NCBI GenBank assembly: GCA_021443235.1
Contig: JABUUJ010000019.1
Coordinates: 27,467 to 35,571, forward strand
DNA from: Muribaculaceae bacterium
GTDB lineage: Bacteria; Bacteroidota; Bacteroidia; Bacteroidales; Muribaculaceae
DNA length: 8,105 nt
Direction of reading: 5' to 3'
Shown: piece after piece, positions 1 to 5,528 of the stretch
Numbering within the stretch: the first letter of the stretch is position 1
Layout: each line of letters starts with the position of its first letter
Notes under the pieces: model-generated
Seen by the model: only the letters and a program-made list of their open reading frames with translations
The model's database searches: none
Told to the model about the DNA's origin: nothing
Made by a program: the position numbers and the translations under genes

Positions 1-150
1 AGCGACATCCTGTGCACTTGGGACGGCAAGCACGTGTATCGCGGGGCGAACACCTATTATAGCGACATCCTTTACACCCTCGACGGCAAGCACGTGTATC
101 GTGGTGCCAACACCTACTATAGCGAGATCCTTTTCACGCTTGAGGGCGGC
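1..150 (+). repeat. 60-bp in-frame tandem repeat, two full copies plus a half copy
   Basis: The units are 1-60 and 61-120, followed by a diverged half unit at 121-150. By eye the two full units differ at 10 of 60 positions. The period is a multiple of three and keeps the reading frame, so each unit adds 20 residues to the encoded protein. The array probably continues to the left of the window, because position 1 falls exactly at the start of a unit. Confidence 0.85.
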
Positions 151-192
151 ATCCCATTGCCCGTGCTGCTGATGATGATAGGGGCTATATAG
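1..192 (+). CDS. C-terminal fragment of a 20-residue tandem-repeat protein (hypothetical)
   Basis: The left edge cuts this gene; the visible 63 codons in frame 1 end at TAG (190-192). The fragment has two full copies of a 20-residue unit (SDILxTxDGKHVYRGANTYY), which differ only at residues 5 (Cys/Tyr) and 7 (Trp/Leu). A third, degenerating copy (SEILFTLEGG) leads into a hydrophobic tail ending PVLLMMIGAI. The unit is rich in Tyr and Gly, with a DGK turn, which suggests repeated beta-hairpins, as in WG- or MORN-like repeat proteins. I do not recognise a named family with confidence and assign no function. Of the ten base changes between the full copies, six are silent and the other four alter just two residues, which supports real translation in this frame. 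It lies 23 bp upstream of mtnN on the same strand and is probably co-transcribed with it. The N-terminus, and so any signal peptide, is outside the window. Confidence 0.75.
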   Translation, partial: SDILCTWDGKHVYRGANTYYSDILYTLDGKHVYRGANTYYSEILFTLEGGIPLPVLLMMIGAI

Positions 193-215
193 TTAAACAA
201 GAAAACGATAAATAC

Positions 216-893
216 ATGAAGATAGGCATAATAGTTGCTATGCGCAAGGAGCTTGCACTGCTCAAGCCAATGCTCGATAACTGCCAGGAGGTGACCGTTG
301 ACGGCTTCACGTTCCACACTGGGCGCGTGGGCAGCCACGACGTGGTGGTGATGCAAAGCGGCATAGCTAAGGTCAATGCGGCCGTTGGCGCACTGACGCT
401 CATCAACAACTTCGCTCCACAGGCCATCGTCAACAGCGGCGTGGCAGGAGGGGCCGATCCCAGCATCAACGTGATGGATGTGGTGGTGGGGTCGCGCGTA
501 GTGCAGCACGATGTGTATTGCGGTGCCGAGGTCGCCGTGGGCGCAGTGCAAGGGCTGCCGCAATACTACGAGGCCCACAAGCCCATGCTCGACGCCATCG
601 CTGCCTCGCCCTATGTGAAAAAGGGGCTTATATGCTCGGGCGACCAGTTTATTGACACGCGCGAGGCGCTTGATGCCGTCAAGGCGAAGTTTCCCGAAGC
701 GCTGGCCGTTGACATGGAAAGCGGCGCCATTGCCCAGGTGTGCTATCTGCGCGGTGTGCCGTTCTTGAGCATGCGTGTCATCAGCGACTCGCCGGGCGCA
801 AGCCACGATCATGCCCAGCAATACGGCGACTTCTGGGCCGAAGCCCCGCAACACACCTTTGACATGCTATGCAAATTACTTCACTCAATATGA
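216..893 (+). CDS. mtnN: 5'-methylthioadenosine/S-adenosylhomocysteine nucleosidase
   Basis: This 225-residue protein has the usual length of the MTAN (Pfs) branch of the PNP/UDP phosphorylase superfamily. These cytosolic enzymes split 5'-methylthioadenosine and S-adenosylhomocysteine into adenine and the thioribose or ribosyl-homocysteine, feeding methionine salvage and the activated-methyl cycle. The N-terminus MKIGIIVAM closely matches the E. coli enzyme and carries the catalytic Glu12. SGVAGG (74-79), SGDQFI (141-146), the ribose-binding segment DMES (166-169, Glu168 matching E. coli Glu174) and ISD (189-191, Asp191 matching catalytic Asp197) are all present. Asp166 stands where E. coli has Glu172, a variant I believe is common. 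The start follows an A-rich leader with no Shine-Dalgarno motif. Its stop codon overlaps the next gene's start. A related futalosine hydrolase (MqnB) is the main alternative but is less likely, given the complete MTAN motif set. Confidence 0.93.
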   Translation: MKIGIIVAMRKELALLKPMLDNCQEVTVDGFTFHTGRVGSHDVVVMQSGIAKVNAAVGALTLINNFAPQAIVNSGVAGGADPSINVMDVVVGSRVVQHDVYCGAEVAVGAVQGLPQYYEAHKPMLDAIAASPYVKKGLICSGDQFIDTREALDAVKAKFPEALAVDMESGAIAQVCYLRGVPFLSMRVISDSPGASHDHAQQYGDFWAEAPQHTFDMLCKLLHSI

Positions 894-1414
894 AAAAAAT
901 CATCCTTTCTATGATGCTGGTGCCTGCGATAGTGGCACTGCTTGTGGCGTGTGGCAACGACATCAAGCCCAAACGGCCTATTACCGACCAACCTGGCGTA
1001 GTGTTTATCGAGGCCGGCCATCGCGACACCGTTAACACCAACATATCGCATGAGCAGCTGTGTGCTGCCTTACTGGCCAACGACTGGGAGTTCAGCTACT
1101 CGTTTTTCTATGATGACTATATCATAGGCAACCGGCGCGAGGACCTATACGACTCGCGTTTCCGCTACACCTTTAACGAAGACGGCACGGCGGTCGCCAC
1201 CGACCTCAGCTACGGCAATAAGTATAGCTACCGATATACCGTGACGGCGCGACTCGTGACGCTTACCTCCGACAGCAAGACTTTCAAGTTTGGCGTCATT
1301 GCCATGGATGAGCGCCACATGATATGCGATGAGTCGATTGCCGGCACTTATGTTGAGGGCTACGACCCTGCTACCCTCACCCGCCGCATGATTTTCCTCT
1401 CCCGCAAGAAGTAG
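890..1414 (+). CDS. small lipoprotein, possibly lipocalin-like
   Basis: The protein has 174 residues. I chose ATG at 890 rather than the in-frame ATG at 869 because 890 begins a classic lipoprotein signal peptide: MKK, a hydrophobic stretch, then lipobox LVAC with the lipidated Cys at 21. The start shares the ATGA of the mtnN stop, which suggests translational coupling. After a Pro-rich linker (25-35) come a short helix-like part (about 52-64) and alternating beta-type segments: DWEFSYSF (66-73), FRYTFNEDGTAVATDLS (91-107), YSYRYTVTARLVTLTS (112-127) and TFKFGVIAMD (131-140). This pattern resembles the small lipocalin-like lipoproteins common in Bacteroidota, but I see no diagnostic motif. 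Residues after the Cys (GND) are not a strong surface-export signal, so an inner-leaflet outer-membrane location is plausible. The function is unknown and the coupling to mtnN is the only contextual clue. Confidence 0.82.
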   Translation: MKKIILSMMLVPAIVALLVACGNDIKPKRPITDQPGVVFIEAGHRDTVNTNISHEQLCAALLANDWEFSYSFFYDDYIIGNRREDLYDSRFRYTFNEDGTAVATDLSYGNKYSYRYTVTARLVTLTSDSKTFKFGVIAMDERHMICDESIAGTYVEGYDPATLTRRMIFLSRKK

Positions 1415-1417
1415 AAT

Positions 1418-1434
1418 CGCTCGCGTTGCGAGCG
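1418..1434 (+). terminator. hairpin just after the lipoprotein gene, weak terminator candidate
   Basis: CGCTCGC (1418-1424) pairs perfectly with GCGAGCG (1428-1434) around a GTT loop, four bases after the stop codon of the lipoprotein gene. It is not followed by a T-run; the nearest is TTTTT at 1489-1493. It may stabilise the 3' end or act as a weak or factor-assisted terminator for the plus-strand unit. Confidence 0.5.
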
Positions 1435-1436
1435 GC

Positions 1437-1476
1437 TTAACTTGGTTTAACGTGGTTCAACCTTGTTCAACTTGGG
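1437..1476. repeat. four imperfect 10-bp tandem repeats
   Basis: The four units read TTAACTTGGT, TTAACGTGGT, TCAACCTTGT and TCAACTTGGG in direct succession, with invariant AAC at positions 3-5. The period is close to one DNA helical turn. They follow the hairpin at 1418-1434 and lie outside any supported gene. Confidence 0.75.
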
Positions 1477-1568
1477 TGAGGGCTGGTGGTTTTTATCTCA
1501 TGGGAATTCATAGGATTTTTAGGATTTGATTTTCTTGATAATTTATTATTGGGTTACTGTCTTGAATG

Positions 1569-1600
1569 AAAAAAAAGCGGCTCTTGGTGTGGAGCCGCTT
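1569..1600 (-). terminator. intrinsic terminator of the minus-strand coiled-coil lipoprotein gene
   Basis: AAGCGGCTC (1575-1583) and GAGCCGCTT (1592-1600) form a perfect 9-bp stem with an 8-base loop. On the minus strand the stem runs into eight consecutive T (A-run 1569-1576, partly in the stem), a textbook Rho-independent terminator 29 bp past the stop at 1630. On the plus strand only a weak TTGTTAATT follows, but the stem could also stop plus-strand transcripts arriving from the lipoprotein gene. Confidence 0.92.
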
Positions 1601-1629
1601 GTTAATTCTCTGAAAGGAAGTTCCTTTGT

Positions 1630-2205
1630 TTACTTGCCGATGTTTTTGAGGGCGTTAACTGCGTCTTTGGTTTTCTCGGCAGCGTCCTTTACGTCTTTAG
1701 CTGTCTCGTTAACCTTGTCGGCGGTCTTCTTTACCTCTTCGGCCTTCTCGTTTACAGCCTTAGCCTCGTCGGTACCAGCGACCTTGTTGGCTACCTCGTT
1801 AACGGCCTTGCCAGCGGCTTCCTCGCCAAGAGCCTGAGCGGTGTCGACAGCCTCTTTCACGATAGTCTTGAGAGCGTCGGGAATGTTGGCGCCACCAATG
1901 AGCGATGACAGGTTGGGCTTAATGGCGTCGAGCTTGTCTTTCTGAGTGCCTACGATTTCAACGATTTTCTGATAGAGCGACTTAGCGGCAACGGTGTCGC
2001 CAGCAGCGATGAGAGTCTCAATCTGCTTATTGCTCTTCTCGATAAGGCCTTCAACAGCGGTTGCGTCGCCAGCTACTACGAGCGAGTCGAGCTCGGTCTG
2101 GAACGACTCGGCGGTCATAGCCTCGTCGGTGTTGGCAACTTCATTTTTGCAAGAGGTGAAAGAGATGGCTGCAACAGCAGCAAGCATTACAAATAATTTC
2201 TTCAT
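1630..2205 (-). CDS. Ala/Lys/Glu-rich coiled-coil lipoprotein (hypothetical)
   Basis: The protein has 191 residues from the ATG at 2205. The frame stays open upstream to 2316, but that extension is AT-rich and overlaps the promoter at 2278-2308, while 2205 begins a clean lipoprotein signal peptide: MKK, a hydrophobic stretch, and lipobox FTSC with the lipidated Cys at 19. Residues 32-95 are predicted helical and include related segments SLVVAGDATA and TLIAAGDTVA (41-50, 64-73). A loop SSLIGGANIPD (100-110) is followed by helix from 111 to the end. Residues 156-183 form four heptads of the type xxVKxxA, as in LEA-like, apolipoprotein-like or YtxH-like proteins. The only cysteine is the lipidated one. 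It is monocistronic, with its own promoter and a strong terminator. A structural or stress role at the envelope is conceivable, but no family-level function can be assigned. Confidence 0.87.
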   Translation of the reverse strand: MKKLFVMLAAVAAISFTSCKNEVANTDEAMTAESFQTELDSLVVAGDATAVEGLIEKSNKQIETLIAAGDTVAAKSLYQKIVEIVGTQKDKLDAIKPNLSSLIGGANIPDALKTIVKEAVDTAQALGEEAAGKAVNEVANKVAGTDEAKAVNEKAEEVKKTADKVNETAKDVKDAAEKTKDAVNALKNIGK

Positions 2206-2277
2206 TTTGAGTGAGTTAAAAAATAAAAAAGTTATAAAAATATAAATTGTCACGAGTAGCAATGTGCTATTCAACGG

Positions 2278-2308
2278 CAAAAGTATATTAAATTTTTCAA
2301 CCAGCAAA
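2278..2308 (-). promoter_or_regulatory. Bacteroidota sigma-ABfr type promoter for the coiled-coil lipoprotein gene
   Basis: On the minus strand TTTG (2308-2305) and TACTTTTG (2285-2278) are separated by 19 bp, matching the known Bacteroides consensus of TTTG at -33 and TAnnTTTG at -7. Transcription would start near 2271, giving an A/T-rich leader of about 65 bases before the ATG at 2205. Confidence 0.8.
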
Positions 2309-2353
2309 TTTTCCACTAATTTTTTTTCAAAAATTATCTTTTCAGCGTTTGTG

Positions 2354-2403
2354 AAAAAGTGGAGCCAGCGGGTGCCCTGTGGTGGGGCGGCCGGCTGGCT
2401 CCA
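2354..2403 (-). terminator. intrinsic terminator after the histidine phosphatase gene
   Basis: TGGAGCCAGC (2360-2369) and GCTGGCTCCA (2394-2403) form a perfect 10-bp stem. Inside, GCCC (2374-2377) can pair with GGGC (2385-2388), giving a stacked structure. On the minus strand the stem is followed by one C and five T (A-run 2354-2358). It lies 31 bp past the phosphatase stop and upstream of the lipoprotein promoter, so it separates the two transcripts. The remainder of the 2206-2434 gap is AT-rich leader and promoter sequence. Confidence 0.85.
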
Positions 2404-2434
2404 TCGCCAAATTTAATGAAAACAAGAATGTGTA

Positions 2435-3703
2435 CTATTTTAACACTTGTGTTTCGTAGTAGTGCTTAACGTCGTTCCAGTGGTAGAATGGAGCGATGTC
2501 GGTTTTTAGAGCGGGTATTGATGTTTCCTGCTCGTTGTGGAGGAACTTCACCAGCACGTCGCCCTTGTTGTTGCGGAAGAAGACGATTTGGATGTTGCCA
2601 GCCATGGGCGCAATCCACCATGATGCGAAAGCGCGGTAGAACTCATAGGGGTCGCCTGTGCTGTGGTAGCAGTCCTTCAAGCCAAGCACGCCGGCGAGCG
2701 GGATGAGGTTGCCGTCGTGGCCAAAGCGCAGAGTTGCCACGTCGCCATGACCTGCGATAGCGGCCTCGGCCCCCTCGATGATGTTGCGCAGCAGCGGGTG
2801 CACGTTGTCGAAAGCCATTCCACGGCCCTCGGCATAGTTGGCGTCTTGCGCATAGAAGCGGAAGTTGAACACCTGGTAGATGTCGAAGAGTTCTTGCTTG
2901 GTGAAGAGGTCGTAGAACGAGATTCCGGTCTCGGTGTCCTGCATGTCGACTGCCAGCCAGTAGAATCCCCATGCAAGTTCCATGGGATTGATGTGCTTGA
3001 GGATGTAGTCGCTCTTGCTGAACAACGACTGCGCGAGGCGGTCGCCCTTGACGTGAGCCAGTTCAAACTTGCGGTACTCCTCGCGCCAGGGTCCGTTGTC
3101 GCTGTTAAACTCGCACGACTCGGGGCTGTGGTAGTTGAGGTAGCACATGTATTTGTTTGACGACTCGCGTGTGACGTCGAGCAGCGGGTTGCGCTCCTTT
3201 AGGCCCTCGCAGAATGCGCTCATGGTGAGCGAGCAGCGCAGCGACGTGGTGGAACGTGCGGTCACCTTGCCTCCGTTGGCAAAAATCTGAGGATAAGCCG
3301 CGTAGAGGCGATGTGCGATGCCCTTGGCCTGGCGTGCTCCGAGCGCCGACAAGTCGCCGCCATGACCTTCGGACACTGCCCACACAGCCTTGATGCGCTG
3401 CAGAGCGTCCTCGCCGAGCGGGGTGAGCGCTCCGGCGTCGTGAGCCCGCTGCATGAGGTCGAGCATGTGTTTATAGTCGTTATCGCCAATTAGGTATCTT
3501 GAACCGTGCCGGCCATAGTGGCTCACATAGAACGGTTGGTAGCCGCGAGGTGGAGCGGTGACATGCTGAGGCTCGGTCACGGGATAGGCATAATAGACTG
3601 CTCCAGCGCGGTTTATGTCGTCGAACACTTGTTCTTTGGTGAACTGTGCCGATGCGTGTGTGGCGAAGCCTATCAGGGCCGAAATAATAAGTAGTTTTTT
3701 CAT
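2435..3703 (-). CDS. secreted histidine acid phosphatase (His_Phos_2 family, phytase/MINPP-like)
   Basis: The protein has 422 residues from the ATG at 3703, which begins a standard signal peptide (MKKLLIISALIGF...) with a likely type I cleavage ASA|Q after residue 19; an in-frame ATG at 3712 would add only MTL. The family signature RHGSR is at 65-69, with His66 as the predicted phosphoryl-accepting nucleophile. A phosphate-binding Arg segment ARSTTSLRC lies at 149-157, and the catalytic HD pair in FGHDGN at 327-332 (His329, Asp330 as proton donor). The length fits histidine acid phosphatases, which remove phosphate from monoesters in the periplasm or outside the cell, with phytate and other inositol phosphates as well-known substrates. 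The HD motif is closer to the AppA-type HDTN than to the HAE of MINPP enzymes, so substrate class is uncertain. It lies 90 bp behind susD on the same strand with an intervening hairpin and no visible promoter; its own terminator follows. Confidence 0.88.
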   Translation of the reverse strand: MKKLLIISALIGFATHASAQFTKEQVFDDINRAGAVYYAYPVTEPQHVTAPPRGYQPFYVSHYGRHGSRYLIGDNDYKHMLDLMQRAHDAGALTPLGEDALQRIKAVWAVSEGHGGDLSALGARQAKGIAHRLYAAYPQIFANGGKVTARSTTSLRCSLTMSAFCEGLKERNPLLDVTRESSNKYMCYLNYHSPESCEFNSDNGPWREEYRKFELAHVKGDRLAQSLFSKSDYILKHINPMELAWGFYWLAVDMQDTETGISFYDLFTKQELFDIYQVFNFRFYAQDANYAEGRGMAFDNVHPLLRNIIEGAEAAIAGHGDVATLRFGHDGNLIPLAGVLGLKDCYHSTGDPYEFYRAFASWWIAPMAGNIQIVFFRNNKGDVLVKFLHNEQETSIPALKTDIAPFYHWNDVKHYYETQVLK

Positions 3704-3722
3704 CAGTGTCATCGTTTTAGGG

Positions 3723-3767
3723 AAAATGTGGTGTGGGCGGCTGTGTGAGAGTAGCTACCCACACCAC
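3723..3767 (-). terminator. hairpin with short T-run between susD and the phosphatase gene
   Basis: GTGGTGTGGG (3728-3737) and CCCACACCAC (3758-3767) form a perfect 10-bp stem around a 20-base loop, in which GCT (3740-3742) can also pair with AGC (3753-3755). On the minus strand the stem is followed by A and then TTTT (A-run 3723-3726), a weak U-tract. It begins 26 bp past the susD stop, and only 19 bp separate the A-run from the phosphatase ATG. It may end most susCD transcripts, act as a partial attenuator, or protect the upstream message from decay. Confidence 0.7.
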
Positions 3768-3793
3768 TGCTTAACTAAAAAACGTGTGATTGC

Positions 3794-5506
3794 TTACTTA
3801 GTGGGATATCCGGGGTTCTGCTTGAGCAGCGAGTTGTTGGTCAACTCGGCCTCGGGGATGGGGAACAGTTGCAGGTAGTCCTCAACGTCCTTACCGTCGC
3901 GAACGGCGTCCTTCCAGTCCCAGTTGTAGCCCTTGGTAAACTTGCCGAATCGGATAAGGTCGGTGCGTCGGCAGATCTCAGATGCCATCTCGCGCGAGCG
4001 CTCAGCGAGGAGGAAGTCGAAGGTAAGCTGGCTCTCGGTGATGGTGGCTCCCACGCCTTCCTTCACGCCAGCCTTAGCATACTTGCCGGTCATGTAGGCG
4101 CGCTCACGCACCTCGTTGACATATTTCACTGCGTCGGCCTTGGTGCCGCTTGCTCCGCGCATGATAGCCTCGGCCGCCATCAGGTAGGCGTCGGCCGAGC
4201 GGAACATCGGGAAGTCGATAGAGGTGTACTGAGTGCCCGAGGCGCACACCTTGTCGTCCTTGGTCACGTTGCGCCACTTGATGTATCCGTACCCGCATGT
4301 AAAGGTGCTGGTCATAGCGCCGTTGTCGTCGTAGGTCTCCTTGCGCTGTCCTGGCAGAGCTGTCATGAACTGAGCGCGCTTGTCGTTCTTGTTGTTTCCC
4401 CAAGTATCGTTGGTGTCGAAAGGCACATCGGCGGCGTCGAACATATCAACCAAGGTCATTTTGGCTCGCACGTTACCCCAGCCGCGAGTCTCCACGCCGG
4501 TCTGGTAGTAGCTGTCCATAGCGCCGTTTACAAAAGCCTTGACATAGAAGTTGGTGCCTGCCGAGCTCTGAGCGCGCAGGCCATCCTGAACGAGTGGCCA
4601 GATGATCTCGCTGCAAGTGTTGTTGTCGGCCAGGAAGATTTGGCGGTAGTCGGCAGCCAGAGGGAACTTGCCGCAGTCGATGACCTTCTTGCAGTAGGTG
4701 AGGCAGTCGTTGTAGCGGTCGGTGCCGATCCAAGTGTGTGCATTGAGGTAGAGTCGTGCGAGCTGGAACCAAGCGGCGGCTTTGTTAACGTGTCCATACT
4801 CGGTTGCTCCGGCATCGCCCAGGATGTCCTCGCTGGCGTTTTCGCCCAGCACAGCCTTGAGCTCGCTCTCGGCATAGGCGAAAGTCTCTTGACGAGTCAT
4901 CTGCACGGGAAGGTCGGTAACTGCGGTGTTCTCGTCAACGTAGGGCACGTTTCCAAAGAGGTCGCACAGAGTAGCGTAGCAGTAAGCGCGCAGGAAGCGT
5001 GCCTCGGCGCGGAGCTCATGGCACTTGCCGCCGAGCTCGCTCTGGAGTCCGCGGCTCTGAATCTTATCGGGTGTGCACTCGCGCAGGAACTCGTCGCAGT
5101 AGGCGATGCACATATAGAGTCGCTGGTAGGTCCATGTGAGGACGCCGGCGTTGCTGGCATCCCACTGCAGGTTAAGCATTTTGCGCAAGCCGTTAGAGCT
5201 TGAGGGCATGAGGAACTCGTCGGTGTTAAGTTCCTGAAGATAGAACATGAGGCGCACATATCCCGAGTAGCCCTCGTTAGCACCTTCAAGGTCGCCATTA
5301 CCACCATCGCCGCCCTGTTGTCCGGTGAGGATGAGAGAGCCGTAGCACTTAGCGAGAACGCCCATGTAGCCATCGGCAGTTGAGTAAACTTGGGTACCTA
5401 CCAAGTCGTTGTCGTCAAGGGGCTGAGTATCAAGGTTTCCAAGGCACGAAGATAGTGCCATAGTAGCCAATAAAGCCGCTGCGAGCTGTAAAATATATTT
5501 TTTCAT
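3794..5506 (-). CDS. SusD/RagB-family nutrient-binding outer-membrane lipoprotein
   Basis: This 570-residue protein is a SusD homologue, a surface lipoprotein that acts as the ligand-capturing lid of a SusC transporter. A signal peptide (MKKYILQLAAALLATMA...) ends in lipobox LSSC with the lipidated Cys at 21, followed by the typical LDTQPLDDNDL (25-35). The N-terminal helical region carries ELRAEARFLRAYCYATLC (164-181) and LFGNVPYV (183-190). The C-terminal SusD/RagB domain shows ADAYLMAAEAI (438-448), LLAERSREMASE (499-510), DLIRFGKF (516-523) and the closing signature LFPIPEAEL...NPGY (547-567). The length is normal for the family. It follows susC by 22 bp with an A/T-rich leader and no Shine-Dalgarno, so the two are one operon. 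The ligand cannot be read from the sequence, and no glycoside hydrolase is seen in the window to hint at a glycan. Confidence 0.95.
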   Translation of the reverse strand: MKKYILQLAAALLATMALSSCLGNLDTQPLDDNDLVGTQVYSTADGYMGVLAKCYGSLILTGQQGGDGGNGDLEGANEGYSGYVRLMFYLQELNTDEFLMPSSSNGLRKMLNLQWDASNAGVLTWTYQRLYMCIAYCDEFLRECTPDKIQSRGLQSELGGKCHELRAEARFLRAYCYATLCDLFGNVPYVDENTAVTDLPVQMTRQETFAYAESELKAVLGENASEDILGDAGATEYGHVNKAAAWFQLARLYLNAHTWIGTDRYNDCLTYCKKVIDCGKFPLAADYRQIFLADNNTCSEIIWPLVQDGLRAQSSAGTNFYVKAFVNGAMDSYYQTGVETRGWGNVRAKMTLVDMFDAADVPFDTNDTWGNNKNDKRAQFMTALPGQRKETYDDNGAMTSTFTCGYGYIKWRNVTKDDKVCASGTQYTSIDFPMFRSADAYLMAAEAIMRGASGTKADAVKYVNEVRERAYMTGKYAKAGVKEGVGATITESQLTFDFLLAERSREMASEICRRTDLIRFGKFTKGYNWDWKDAVRDGKDVEDYLQLFPIPEAELTNNSLLKQNPGYPTK

Positions 5507-5528
5507 TGTGATAGTGCTTTAAAATTGT

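Noticed and set aside
117..854. A 245-codon minus-strand open frame opposite mtnN
   Set aside because: It is antisense to mtnN, which carries all catalytic motifs. The antisense product is His/Val-rich and resembles no family.
869..889. Upstream ATG at 869 as start of the plus-strand lipoprotein
   Set aside because: It would add MQITSLN before a standard MKK lipoprotein signal peptide; the ATGA overlap start at 890 is the more natural choice.
1437..1476. The 10-bp repeat block as a CRISPR array
   Set aside because: The units are far too short, directly adjacent and without spacers, and no cas gene is present.
1526..1837. A 103-codon plus-strand frame overlapping the terminator and lipoprotein 3' end
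   Set aside because: It crosses a strong terminator hairpin and is antisense to the helical repeat region; its Ser/Ala/Thr/Leu-rich product mirrors the Lys/Glu/Ala codons on the other strand.
2206..2316. A longer N-terminus for the coiled-coil lipoprotein starting at 2316
   Set aside because: The extension would put a second hydrophobic stretch ahead of a complete lipoprotein signal peptide and would overlap the consensus promoter at 2278-2308.
3869..5203. A 444-codon plus-strand open frame opposite susD
   Set aside because: It lies wholly antisense to a well-supported SusD gene with intact domains. Its translation is Val/Ala/His/Leu-rich low-complexity sequence typical of the reverse complement of GC-rich coding DNA, and it has no recognisable motif.
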